Shown here: one piece after another, positions 8,275 to 16,941 of the stretch
How positions within the stretch are numbered: the stretch's first letter is position 1
Layout of the letters: each line of letters starts with the position of its first letter
Source: S009-33 sp041694255
Lineage (GTDB): Bacteria > Patescibacteriota > Gracilibacteria > Absconditabacterales > Absconditicoccaceae
Direction of reading: 5' to 3'
Length of the DNA: 34,455 bases
NCBI GenBank assembly: GCA_041694255.1
Contig: JASMTN010000016.1
Coordinates: 1 to 34,455 of the forward strand
Translations under genes and position numbers: made by a program
The notes under the pieces: generated by a model
Database searches by the model: none
Seen by the model: only the letters and a program-made list of their open reading frames with translations
Told to the model about the DNA's origin: nothing

Positions 8275-9165
8275 TATTTCCAATATTTTTGGATCTTTTC
8301 ATTGAACCATATTGTCATTTCATCATCATTTAAGACCTTTTTCTTGAGCAAATTCTTTAGCAGAAAAGTCTGTAGCTATGATAGCAAAATTTCATTGTTG
8401 TGCATATATAAGTATGTTTCAATCTAGGTTTGATCTTACTTTCTGTACAAGTGTTTTAAAATCTATACCATCAAAATCTTCCAAAGCTATTTGATAATCA
8501 AATTTTCAATCTAATTTTTCTAGTTTTTTAAGATTTCAAACTATCATAGATTCTTTCATATTTTCAAGCTCACTTTTGTATGCACTAGCTTCTTTTTGGA
8601 CTTTTTCTAACTTTTGTAGTATCTGTGCTGGTGCACAGTCTATACTTTCTGCTATGTTTTCTATATATTTTTCTTGTTCCATAGCTTTAAGTGCAACTTT
8701 TGGTCAAGTAAGTATGCTTATTCTTTTGATTCAACTTGCAACAGCTTCTTGAGTTTCTATCTTAAAAGCTCATATGTAAGAAGTATTGCTTATGTGTGTT
8801 CATCCACAAAGTTGTATATCAGCTCAAGGGATATTGATAACTCTAACTTTATCTCCATATTTTTCATCAAAAAAAGCCTTTGCTCATTTTTCAATAGCTT
8901 CTTCCATAGAAGATTCAAATATATCAACATCTATAGCTTGTTTTATGTAATTATTTACTATATCTTCTATCTGTTTTAATTGTTTGTTTGAAAGTGGTTT
9001 ATCAGCATTAAAATCCAATCTACCATAATCTTCATCTACAAAAGAACCAGCTTGTTTGATATCACTTCTGCCAGTTACTTTTTCTAGTGCACCATAAAGT
9101 AAATGAATTCATGTGTGTGCTCTCATCTTAGCATATCTTGAAGATTTATCTACTGAAAGTTTCAT
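8269..9165 (-). CDS. Stand-alone C-terminal half of alanyl-tRNA synthetase (editing domain plus C-Ala domain)
   Basis: 298 residues matching only the C-terminal part of AlaRS. The editing domain has its zinc ligands, H17 and H21 in HTGIHLL and C120 and H124 in CGGTH, and the conserved QAGSFVDEDYGRLDF. A coiled-coil stretch follows (about 150-200), then a C-Ala domain ending in KGGGNDNMVQG, where the three consecutive glycines are TGA TGA TGA. The catalytic, tRNA-recognition and beta-barrel parts are missing, and the upstream DNA is repeats with no continuing frame, so this is a separate gene. It would hydrolyse Ser- or Gly-tRNA(Ala) in trans or assemble with an N-terminal half encoded elsewhere. 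It resembles AlaX-L proteins but lacks their N-terminal barrel. Convergent with ksgA. Confidence 0.85.
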
Positions 9166-9175
9166 ATATAATATT

Positions 9176-9289
9176 TAAGTTACAAGTTAAAAGTGGAAAG
9201 TTGCAAGTTACTTCATCAATAGTAGCAAGTTACAAGTTGTAAGTAGCAAGTTAGATTAAAGAGATCTCTCGGCCTTGCTCGAGATGACA
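9176..9289. repeat. Dispersed intergenic repeat, copy 1
   Basis: Several AAGTTACAAGT- and AGTAGCAAGTTA-like words (9178-9252) lead into a 31-base unit at 9259-9289 that starts AAGAGATCTCTCGG and ends CTCGAGATGACA. The same unit occurs in opposite orientation at 13075-13105 with only two to three differences, and as a decayed copy at 16499-16529. The spacer holds no gene. Confidence 0.7.
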
Positions 9290-9312
9290 AAGTAAAGTAT
9301 TATATCTATAAA

Positions 9313-9726
9313 TTATTCTTCTTCATTTGATTCTCATCCTATTTTCTCTGTTTCTCATTCAAAACCTAATCTTTCTATCTGATTTGCAACAACATCATCA
9401 GTATAGAACCATTTTTCAGGATATCTTGCTAGATCTACTTTTTCTAGGATACTAGGGTCTTGTATAAAACCAAAAGATGTATTATCTTCATTATCAAATA
9501 CAAAAAAGTTTAGTCTATCAGTATTACCTATCATAGCTTGGATATATATATTATATTTTTCATATTCACCAGGATAGTCTATAACAAATTCTTTTTCATT
9601 TTCTTTTTTAATAGCAGGTTGTATCTGTTCCATTAAGTTTATAGCATCTTTTTTAAGTTCTCCATCTTTAGAGAAAAATACCTTTGTTCAAAATTGTATA
9701 TTTTCTCATACTTTTTTAATTTCCAT
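9313..9726 (-). CDS. Hypothetical protein, 137 residues
   Basis: I do not recognise this protein. It is soluble-looking and acidic, with no signal peptide or membrane helix. It has a central block FVIDYPGEYEKYNIYIQAM and FFVFDNEDNTSFGFIQD, which looks like beta strands, and an acidic tail GGESNEEE. Four of its glycines are TGA, so it is native by code. It stands alone between the repeat at 9176-9289 and the thermonuclease gene. TATAAA eight bases before the ATG could be a -10 box. A secretion or chaperone-related role cannot be argued from sequence. Confidence 0.75.
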
Positions 9727-9811
9727 AATATGTATTTATATATTAAATAATCTACTATAATATAATAAAAAAACATTGAAAATAAAGGGTAAGTTTTAAG
9801 AGTTGGGTTAT

Positions 9812-10654
9812 TTATTTACATTCTTTATGTAAAATATGATCAGGGTATTTTTCTAACAATTTACTTTCACTTGAAAATTCTTGTAAATAGCTTTCTGATA
9901 GATTTTCCCAATCTTTATCTGTTTCACAATAATAATATTTAGAAGTATGATGAGATGATACATAATATTTATAATTGTCTTTATCTGTTTCAATGTTTTC
10001 TTCATTGTTTGTTTCTTCAATATTTTTCCAAACTCATAAATTATTATTTTTAGCTTTTTCCTGAGCCTTCTCAAAATCATCTTTAAATTTATAATCTATT
10101 TTATAAGTATATTCTTTTCAATATCAATTTTCTATTAACCATTTATTTATCATTTTTCACTTTTCCAAGTATACATATCATAGGTGTCTTCAGAATATAT
10201 CTTTTTGAGTTTGAGTATTATCATAATCAAAATATATATATTTTCATAAAATTTTTTCACTTAACTTATTTGTAGCAATATCTCAATATTCTTCATTTGT
10301 TTCAGGTGTATTTACTCATATAAGTCTAATTTTAATTTTTTTTCAATTCCTTTTTAATTCTATTGTATCTCAATCTACTATTCTATTTACTTTAAAGTAT
10401 TCTTTTTTTTCTATATGTTCTTTAAATTTAATTCATAAGTATTTTATAATAGCTTTATGTCTTTCATTATTATAGTTATTATGAATTGCATCAAGTTGAG
10501 TTATATACTTTTTTATAGTATTTTCACTATTTTTATTAACAAGAATTTTAGAAACTTTATTTATTTGTTCTACTTTTGAATTAGATAAATCATATCAAAA
10601 ACTTACAGTTAAAACTGAAAACAACATAACTACCAATAATAACACTTTTTTCAT
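9812..10654 (-). CDS. Secreted thermonuclease-like (SNase) protein
   Basis: 280-residue exported nuclease of the staphylococcal nuclease (TNase) family. A signal peptide (MKKVLLLVVMLFSVLTVSFG) is followed by about 70 helical residues. The OB-fold nuclease domain starts at FKVNRIVDGDTIEL near residue 90, with IRLIGVNTPETNEEYG (first catalytic Arg and Asp-rich loop), DNTQTQKDIFGRHLGYVYL (second catalytic Arg) and INKWLIENGYG. An acidic, Tyr/Cys-containing tail of about 60 residues follows. All 13 glycines by hand count are TGA. Likely role: degrading external DNA or RNA for nucleotide supply, which is inference. The promoter region contains the repeated motif shared with the neighbouring regulator gene. 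Confidence 0.88.
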
Positions 10655-10722
10655 AATTTCATATTAAAAAACTAAAATATCTAACTTATTACTATTTTTT
10701 CTAATTCCTTTTTCAATATATT

Positions 10723-10752
10723 TTTACTGTAAATAGTAAAGTATTTATAGTA
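10723..10752 (-). promoter_or_regulatory. Operator-like site upstream of the thermonuclease gene
   Basis: Read on the minus strand this is TACTATAAAT, then ACTTTACT, then ATTTACAGTAAA. It lies about 70-100 bases before the nuclease ATG at 10654. It aligns in the same orientation with the site upstream of the regulator (11797-11833, TACTGTAAACACTTTACT and on) apart from a six-base gap. The shared half-site is TTTACTGTAAA, itself palindromic at its ends. Confidence 0.55.
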
Positions 10753-10759
10753 GAATATT

Positions 10760-11770
10760 CTATATTTCATTTATCACCTCATAACTTAAATCTAAATTTC
10801 CTACAAAAGCATATCAATCAATTTTTTTAACTCAATTTTCTTTCAATTTTTTAGCTGTTTCATTTAAAGTTGAACCTGAGCCTACAAAATCATCTATTAA
10901 AAAAACTTTATCATAATGTTTCATATCATCTACAAATATTGTATTTTGTGCATTTTCTATTCTTTCTTGTCTTGTTTTTAATGATTTTTGAGCAACTATA
11001 ATTCAGCTTGAATAATATTTTATGATATTAACAAAAGGTAAATCTAAAACTTTTAGTTTGTCTTTCAATATTTTCAATAATTGATTTTTTCTGTTGATAC
11101 TCCAAGGAACTATTGCTATTGCATCATAATTATTAGTTTTTATAGTACATTTTATCTTATACAGAACCTCATCCAATGTTTCATTTATAAGTTTTTTATT
11201 TTGTGATGATTTTGCATAAAAAGCCATCTCTGCAAGTTTTCATTTTCAAAAATCCATCCGTGTATATTGATCAGAATAATACACATTATCCAAATAAATT
11301 TTATCAAACCTTTTTCAAAAATCCTTTTTTGCTGATATGTTTCAACAACTATCTTGTAGTTTTTGTATATGTTTATATATTTTTATAAAATCATCTTTTT
11401 TGTTTTCTATATCAAAATTTCTTTTTGAACACCATTTTTTAAATCATTCAAATCATTTTTGTATCTCTCAGGCTGAAGAAAATTTATAAAATCCCTCATC
11501 AAGTATTTTTTTATCTTCAAAATCTATTAAAACATCATCCGTATTTTTTATATTTTTTTGTTTTTCTGTATTTTTTATTTTTTTCTCATACTTAACATAA
11601 GGAGGAGTACCTGTTTTTGTAATTTCTCACCTTTTTACAAGTTCATTTAGATACTTATGTACTATAGCTCTACTTTTTCAAACTCTATTTGCTATTTCAC
11701 TAGCTCATAGCTTTTCTTGAACTTCCAATACATCCAATATAGGTTTTAGAGAAGAAAATTTATAATTCAT
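10760..11770 (-). CDS. Winged-helix regulator with a ComF-type phosphoribosyltransferase domain
   Basis: 336 residues. The N-terminus (1-60) is a helix-turn-helix: GASEIANRVGKSRAIVHKYL, then LVKRGEITKTG as the wing. A linker and a charged helical middle follow. The C-terminal 120 residues look like ComF-family phosphoribosyltransferase: YDAIAIVPWSINRKNQLL, QKSLKTRQERIENAQN, then the PRPP loop VFLIDDFVGSGSTL. HTH plus PRTase recalls Bacillus PurR, which senses PRPP, but the PRTase part here is ComF-like. The acidic pair and GSGST loop are intact, so PRPP binding is plausible. Three to four operator-like half-sites sit upstream, suggesting autoregulation, and a matching site precedes the nuclease gene. 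It ends in TAG. Confidence 0.8.
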
Positions 11771-11780
11771 AATTGTAATA

Positions 11781-11837
11781 TTTATACTATAAATCATTTA
11801 CTGTAAACTATTTACAGTAAAGTGTTTACAGTATAAA
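11781..11837 (-). promoter_or_regulatory. Tandem operator-like half-sites upstream of the HTH-PRTase gene
   Basis: Half-sites TTTACTGTAAA (11797-11807) and TTTACAGTAAA (11811-11821) form a perfect 25-base palindrome with a CTA spacer. A third, TTTACAGTA (11825-11833), follows after GTG, and a weaker one, TTTATACTATAAA (11781-11793), lies nearest the gene. Spacing is about 14-16 bases. The gene starts at 11770, so bound protein would cover its promoter. Confidence 0.65.
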
Positions 11838-11937
11838 CTTTTATTTAAAAAAGTCAAAATATTTTTCATTATTTCTTTTTTAATACTTTAAATATAAAGT
11901 AATATTAATTATATTTTTTACAATTGAAAAAAATAAT

Positions 11938-11973
11938 AGTTTAATTATAAAAGAGACAGTTTAATTATATAAT
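11938..11973 (+). promoter_or_regulatory. Promoter region of tsaD with a 20-base-period direct repeat
   Basis: AGTTTAATTATA occurs at 11938-11949 and again at 11958-11969, two helical turns apart. The second copy runs into TATAAT (11968-11973), seven bases before the tsaD ATG at 11981. No ribosome binding site is seen. Confidence 0.4.
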
Positions 11974-11980
11974 AGATATT

Positions 11981-13036
11981 ATGAAAACACTAGCTATAGA
12001 AACTTCTTGTGATGATACATCACTTGCTATTGTAAATTATGAAAATTGATATTTTAATATAGAAAAAAATCTTTTGCATTCTCAGATAAAAGAACATACA
12101 AAATTTTGATGAGTGATCCCAGAACTTGCAAGTAGATTACATGAAGAAAAGATTATAGAACTTTTAAAAGCTATAGGGAAAGAATATATAGAAAAAACTG
12201 ATTTTATATCTTATACTTGCTGTCCTTGATTACCTTGAAGTTTGCTTGTAGGAAAGACTTTAGCTCATACTTTATCAAAATTTCTAGGGAAAGAAGAACT
12301 TTGAGTAAATCATATACATGGACATATATTGTCTATACTTTGTGAAAGGAATATAAAAGATATAAAAACTCCATTGCTTGTAATGACTGTATCTTGATGA
12401 CATAATGACCTGTATGTACTGTTAGACAAAGATACAAAGTTGTCTACCTTAGATGATTATACTGAAAGTTTTTGACAAAAATATAATAAAGAACTTGTAT
12501 CTTACATAGGTGATAAAAAAATAGTAAATGTATGATTTACACTAGATGATGCAGCATGAGAAGCTTTTGATAAAGTTTCAAGACTTTTGTGATGACCTTA
12601 TCCTGGTGGAGCATGGATATGAGAGAAAGCATCAAATTGAAAAAAAATGGATTTTGATTTTCCAAGGATATATCTTAAAAAAAATGAGTTCAACTTTTCA
12701 TTTTCAGGGCTTAAAGCACAATGTAATTATAAGATATGAGAATTGAAAAAAGAAACTTGAAAGCTTGATGAACAAACTGTTTGTGATGTTGCTTATGAAT
12801 TTCAAGAAGCAGTAGTAGAAACTTTATGAAAAAAACTTTTTAAAGCAGCAAATTACTTTTGAATAGAAAACATAGCTTTGGTATGATGAGTAAGTGCAAA
12901 CAAAAGACTAAAACAATATATAGATGATAATCTTTGAAAATATAACATACAAAATTTCTATACACCAACTAAAAATATATATTCAACTGATAATGCAGCT
13001 ATGATATGAGTGGCTTGATTAGTAGCAAGACTTTAA
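11981..13036 (+). CDS. tsaD: tRNA N6-threonylcarbamoyladenosine transferase subunit TsaD
   Basis: 351 residues, full length. It transfers the threonylcarbamoyl group to A37 of ANN-decoding tRNAs, working with TsaB/TsaE and TsaC elsewhere. It begins MKTLAIETSCDDTS as family members do. The metal-binding histidines H111 and H115 are in NHIHGHI; VSGGHNDLY, the DDAAGEAFDK stretch, GPYPGG and FSFSGLK follow, and VGGVSANKRL precedes the terminal DNAAMIGVAG. Many of these glycines are TGA, so the standard code shows only pieces. None of its partner genes is in the window. A -10-like box adjoins the start codon. Confidence 0.95.
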
Positions 13037-13074
13037 ATAACCATTTTTTAATTCCTGCAAAAGTAGAGCTCCTC

Positions 13075-13291
13075 TGTCATCTCGAGCGAAGCCGAGAGAT
13101 CTCTTGTAACTTTTACCCTGTGGAACAATTTTGCAAAACAAAATTATTCGGCAAAGCCGAATGTTCCACAAGGGTGAACTTTAAACTTGTAACTTGCTAC
13201 TAAATAGATTTCTCCACTACGCCTTTGGCTCCGGTCGAAATGACAATTTTTTATCTAGCTTGCTACTTGTAACTTTAAACTTGTAACTATT
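13075..13291. repeat. Dispersed intergenic repeat cluster, copy 2
   Basis: TGTCATCTCGAG..AGAGATCTCTT at 13075-13105 is the inverted counterpart of 9259-9289. It continues with CTTGTAACTT-type words (13103-13112, 13184-13198, 13255-13290), inverted relative to the AAGTTACAAGT words at 9178-9252. A related unit with TTTCTCCACTACG and GTCGAAATGACA lies at 13206-13244. Translation of the first unit gives the peptide HLERSREI, a frequent spurious product of such repeats; I regard the whole spacer as non-coding. Confidence 0.75.
13115..13175. repeat. Three-way-junction-like inverted repeat
   Basis: An outer stem ACCCTGTGGAAC (13115-13126) pairs with GTTCCACAAGGGT (13163-13175) with one bulge. It encloses two perfect hairpins: AATTTTG/CAAAATT (13127-13133/13139-13145) and ATTCGGC/GCCGAAT (13146-13152/13156-13162, AAA loop). 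It sits inside the repeat cluster after tsaD. Confidence 0.6.
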
Positions 13292-13295
13292 ATAT

Positions 13296-14246
13296 ATGCA
13301 AAACATATCTTCTTCTTTACCTTCAAAACCATGAGTTTATATATTTAAAAAGAACAAAAAAGTCCTATACGTTGGGAAAGCTAAGAATCTTAAAAACAGG
13401 GTGAGTTCGTATTTTAGGACATGAATTTGAGTTTGGAAAGAAGATATGGTAAAAAAAGCAAATGATTTTGAATATTTTCTTGCTTGAACTGAAGAAGAAG
13501 CTTTGATACTTGAGGAAAAATTAGTTAAAAAATATAACCCTCCTTATAATTGTCTTTTAAAGTGAGATAATGCTTATACTTATATACTTATTACAGATGA
13601 AACTTTTCCAAAGATAGAATTTACAAGGTTTAAAGATAAAAAATGATTCTATATATGACCAAAACCTTGGAAAAAAGATCTTAAAAATACTTTACAACTT
13701 TTAAGATATATATTTAAGTTTAGAACTTGCTCTCAAACACAGTTTAGACAATGAAAATTATGTTCTGACCTTACACTTGGGCTATGTAAATGATATTGTG
13801 TATATAATAAAAAAAATCCTGATACAAAAGGTATAGAATCTTATGATAACCTTAAAAAAGAGTATGAAAAGAATATAAGAGTAATAAAAAGATTTTTTAA
13901 TTGAAATATAAAGCCTGTAAGTAAGATAATATTGGATAAAATAAATCAAGCTATCAAAGATCAACACTTTGAGTATGCAAGTATGTTAAGGGATATATAT
14001 TATAAGATAGATAGAATAAGTGAAAAACAAACCATAGAACTAAGTGAAAATATAAGTTGATTTTTTATAAGAATAAGGAAAGTTAAAAACCTTTATTTTA
14101 TGATATATACAAAGTTTGAAGAAGGAAAGCTTATAGATATTGTCAAACTTAAAGATAATGAGAATAATTTTTTAGAAAATATGATAAATGACAATATTAT
14201 AAGTTCTTATAAAGAATTAGAAGAAAATTTCTATTTTTGACAATAA
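13296..14246 (+). CDS. uvrC: Short UvrC-like excinuclease subunit (GIY-YIG and UVR domains only)
   Basis: 316 residues against about 600 in typical UvrC. It has the N-terminal GIY-YIG nuclease (GVYIFKKNKKVLYVGKAKNLKNRV at about 13-36), which makes the 3' incision in nucleotide excision repair, and the cysteine cluster RTC..KLC..GLCKGYC near residues 145-168, proposed elsewhere to bind an Fe-S cluster. A UVR helical pair follows (INQAIKDQHFEYASMLRDIYY, about 220-240), the UvrB contact. The RNase H-like 5'-nuclease and HhH domains are absent, and the gene ends cleanly in TAA followed by a terminator on the other strand, so this is not an assembly break. It may act like Cho, or with another nuclease. 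Confidence 0.88.
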
Positions 14247-14251
14247 AAAAA

Positions 14252-14271
14252 AGTATGACCTAAGCCATACT
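14252..14271 (-). terminator. Rho-independent terminator of the pilin-like gene
   Basis: On the minus strand the stem AGTATG/CATACT (14271-14266 with 14257-14252) is followed by a run of eight T (14251-14244). It starts 12 bases after the stop of the gene at 14283-14714 and overlaps the uvrC stop from the other side. Confidence 0.7.
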
Positions 14272-14282
14272 CTTAATTTCTA

Positions 14283-14714
14283 TTATACTAATGTAGATAT
14301 TGCTTCTATCATTGCAGTACCTCATTGTGTAGTATTTGTAGTCATAAAACTAAATACTAGGTTTACTATTAAAGCAGAAGCTCATATAAGTATAAGTCAT
14401 ATAACAGCTTGTTTTACAATAGTAAATCATTTTTTATACTTACCATCATCTCAAGCAGCTGTAATCATTTGAAATCAACCCCATATAAGTATTATAATTG
14501 TAATCAAAGCTAATAATCAAAGTATCCAGTTTACAGCAGATTCTACAAATCATATGAAACCTTCATTTCATTGGCCACCAACATCAGCTCAAGATACTCA
14601 TATATTGCTTCATCTTTGATCACCAAATCAAGCAGCAAGACCACTAGCAGGTAATATAAAAGAACCAAGTGCTATCATAGTAGTAACAACTAATAATAAT
14701 AATTTTTTAATCAT
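14283..14714 (-). CDS. T4SS pilin-like (TrbC/VirB2-type) small membrane protein
   Basis: 143 residues. A signal peptide (MIKKLLLLVVTTMIALGSFILPASGLAA) precedes a Gly-rich segment and two hydrophobic helices joined by a short basic loop: FVESAVNWILGLLALITIIILIWGGFQMITAAGDDGKYKKG, then AVIGLILIGASALIVNLVFSF. The WGGFQMITAAGDD-x-KY-K-G pattern is typical of the pilin-like T4SS subunits common in CPR genomes. It is probably processed and inserted in the inner membrane or built into an appendage. It is last in the run lipoprotein, prepilin peptidase, folD, pilin, though folD shows the run is not purely about pili. Many glycines are TGA. Confidence 0.72.
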
Positions 14715-14783
14715 AGTTTTTAATTAATATATATAAATATATGTAATGAATATTATATAATATTTTTTATTTTTCAAGTTTTT

Positions 14784-15635
14784 TTATACAATTTCTTGTA
14801 AATCTACTAAGTTTGCAAATATGCTTGAAACTGTAACAGGTCAAACACCTCATGGAACAGGGGTATACATATGTTTTTTAGTATTAATATCTTCAAAGTT
14901 AAAATCTCAAGTAGGTTTATTATCTTTTTTTCCCCATCATACATCTATGAGAATTTGCATTTTTTTATTATCTAAATAAGTTTCATCTATCATATGTAAA
15001 TTTCAAGTTGCAGATATGATAATACTTGAGTTTTTACAAGCTTGTTTTATATCTTCTTTTTTAGAAAACTGATTAAAACTGAAAACTGTTGCTTGCTGTC
15101 TCATAGATTCTGTTGCAGTTGGTTTTCATATAAGATTACTTTGTCATATGATAGTTATATTTTCTCAAGCAACAGGTATTTTATAAAAATTCAATATCTC
15201 AAATATGGCTCTTGGTGTAGCTGGAAGAAAGTTAATAGATTCTATCTGAGCAAGTCAAAATAATATTCATCATAACCCATCTATATCTTTTTTAGGATGT
15301 ATTTTTGAAAGTATCTTTCCTTGATATGGTTTTAAATTATCATTTATAGGGAGTTGGACAAGTATTCAAATACAATCTTCATCATTGTTTAAAAGTTCTA
15401 TAACTCAACTAGCTTTTTGTTCTGAAGATAGTTCAACTTGTTCTATAACTTTAGTTTCTATTCAAAATTGTTTAGCCTTTTTTTGTTTCATCTTTATATA
15501 AGCTCTTGAAGATGCATTTTCTTCAAAAAGTACAAAAGCTATATATTTTCAATTATAAAAATCTTTATTATTTTCAATTTTTCTTTGTGTATAATTATCT
15601 AAGGCATTACTTACAATATATCAATCAAGTATCAT
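14784..15635 (-). CDS. folD: Bifunctional methylenetetrahydrofolate dehydrogenase/cyclohydrolase FolD
   Basis: 283 residues. It converts 5,10-methylene-THF to 10-formyl-THF through the methenyl form using NAD(P). The catalytic segment ASSRAYIKMKQKKAKQFGI (residues about 40-58, with the tyrosine and lysine), ILVQLPIN, PKKDIDGLG, the nucleotide-binding VAGENITIIGQSNLIGKP and the C-terminal signature PVPGGVGPVTVSSI are all present. By hand count 16 of 20 glycines are TGA. Its ATG follows the prepilin peptidase TAG with no gap, so the two are coupled. Formyl-THF would serve initiator tRNA formylation or purine work; which one is not evident here. Confidence 0.95.
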
Positions 15636-16463
15636 CTAGGGCATTATAAAATCTAAAATATATGTTCAAAAAAATACAAAAACTACTATAGCTATGAACA
15701 TAAATGGTAAAAATGGAAGCATAGCTTTAGTATTTAATATTTTTCAAGATAATAACCAAAAAATACTTAAAAATCAAGCTGTTAAAAATCATAAAAGTAA
15801 TATAACATATAAAACTAAACCTGAATTATAAGTTTCAAGATTAAGTAAGTTTATTAAAATAGGAGTTAATAATCATATTAAAGCTGCTCCTATAGCATCT
15901 CAACCTCAAAGTCATTCTATTTTTCTTACTTTCTCCCGTATGTAAGATATAGCTAAAAATACTATGAAACCTATAATAGCAAACAATATAGCAAGTTTTA
16001 TATCTCATATATATCAAAAAACTTGAGGTAGTAAAAGCAGTATTGCAAGTATGCTAGCAAGTATAAAAGATATCTCATAAAAAAGTATATCATAAAAAGC
16101 TATTGCAACTATTATAACTCATACTAGCCAAGCATAAAGGAGCATATCAATGTTTTCAATTCAAACTAGAAAATCTCAAGTTCATAAAAGTAAATATGTT
16201 ATAAAAACAAATACTAAACCTGTTGTAAGTTCTAATAAAGGATATACTAAAGATACTTTTTCTTTACAATATCTACATTTTCATTTTAAAAATATATAAG
16301 AAAATATAGGAAATAAGTCTTTCCAAGAAAGAGTATTATCACAATGTGGGCACTTACTTCTTCATAAAAACATGCCTTTTTTTCAAGATTTGACTCTATG
16401 TATTATAACGGATGTAAAAGAACCAAATATAATTCAAAAAATAAATGAAATTATATAAAACAT
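15636..16463 (-). CDS. Type IV prepilin peptidase (A24 family) with methyltransferase domain
   Basis: 275-residue polytopic membrane enzyme that cleaves and N-methylates prepilins. The N-terminal cytoplasmic zinc motif has C38, C41, C63 and C66 (CPHC-x21-CRYC) in the SWKDLFPIFSY context. The catalytic aspartates are D125 in FYDILFYEI and D189 in GLGGGDA, as expected for GxGD aspartyl proteases; three glycines in that motif are TGA, GGT and TGA. About eight hydrophobic helices are seen. A pilin-like gene lies two genes downstream, but its signal does not look like a class III prepilin leader, so the natural substrates may lie elsewhere. It ends in TAG, abutting folD. Confidence 0.92.
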
Positions 16464-16483
16464 TATGGAATAGTTAAAATTTT

Positions 16484-16529
16484 AAAGTTACAAGTAGCAA
16501 GAGACTCTTGGTCTTGATTGAGATAATAA
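16484..16529. repeat. Dispersed intergenic repeat, decayed copy 3
   Basis: AAGTTACAAGTAGCAAG (16485-16501) followed by a degenerate form of the 31-base unit (16499-16529, starting AAGAGACTCTTGG) in the same orientation as 9259-9289. Most differences are C to T or G to A, which suggests an old copy drifting toward AT. Confidence 0.55.
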
Positions 16530-16583
16530 TTATTATTCTTCTTATGTTATTGAAAGCAAGGCAATCTAGAAAAGTTTTTAAAA

Positions 16584-16814
16584 CTATTCGTTCAATAACT
16601 CATCTACAACTTTCATAACTTCATCAACATTTTCTTGATTTTCTTTAACAATAATATTTTCTCAAGTTAAGTTTTCAATATCTCAAGTTAGATTAGTTTG
16701 TTCTCAAGTTATGATATTTCAAGTATTTATAGGATTCTTATCATTCATAGGTTCTTTTTGATTGCATCAAGTTATTATTAAGATTGAAAGTATAATTAAT
16801 ATTATTTTTTGCAT
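16584..16814 (-). CDS. Small lipoprotein with repeated TG-x motif
   Basis: 76 residues. A short hydrophobic leader ends in a lipobox LIITGC, giving a predicted lipidated cysteine at residue 17. The mature part is polar and carries repeats of (N/I/L)TG(N/E/D): NTGN, ITGE, LTGD, LTGE within about 25 residues, encoded by recurring ACTTGAGA-like DNA. The C-terminus is acidic and helical (DEVMKVVDELLNE). No family is recognised. It lies upstream of the prepilin peptidase on the same strand, separated by a repeat copy. It ends in TAG. Confidence 0.7.
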
Positions 16815-16941
16815 TTTTTATGTTATTAATAATAAACTACATTAAAAATACTTATATTTTACTTATTTTCAATATAATTTGTATTGATGTGTTTTGTTTT
16901 ATTATTATATTATTTTTAAATTTAGATTATATTTTAATTTA

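Noticed and set aside
9176..9252. CRISPR array from AAGTTACAAGT words
   Set aside because: Repeats are short, irregularly spaced and partly inverted, with no unique spacers of even length and no cas genes.
13006..13203. Small protein containing HLERSREI
   Set aside because: It is a translation of the intergenic repeat and overlaps the tsaD end; such peptides are typical false genes.
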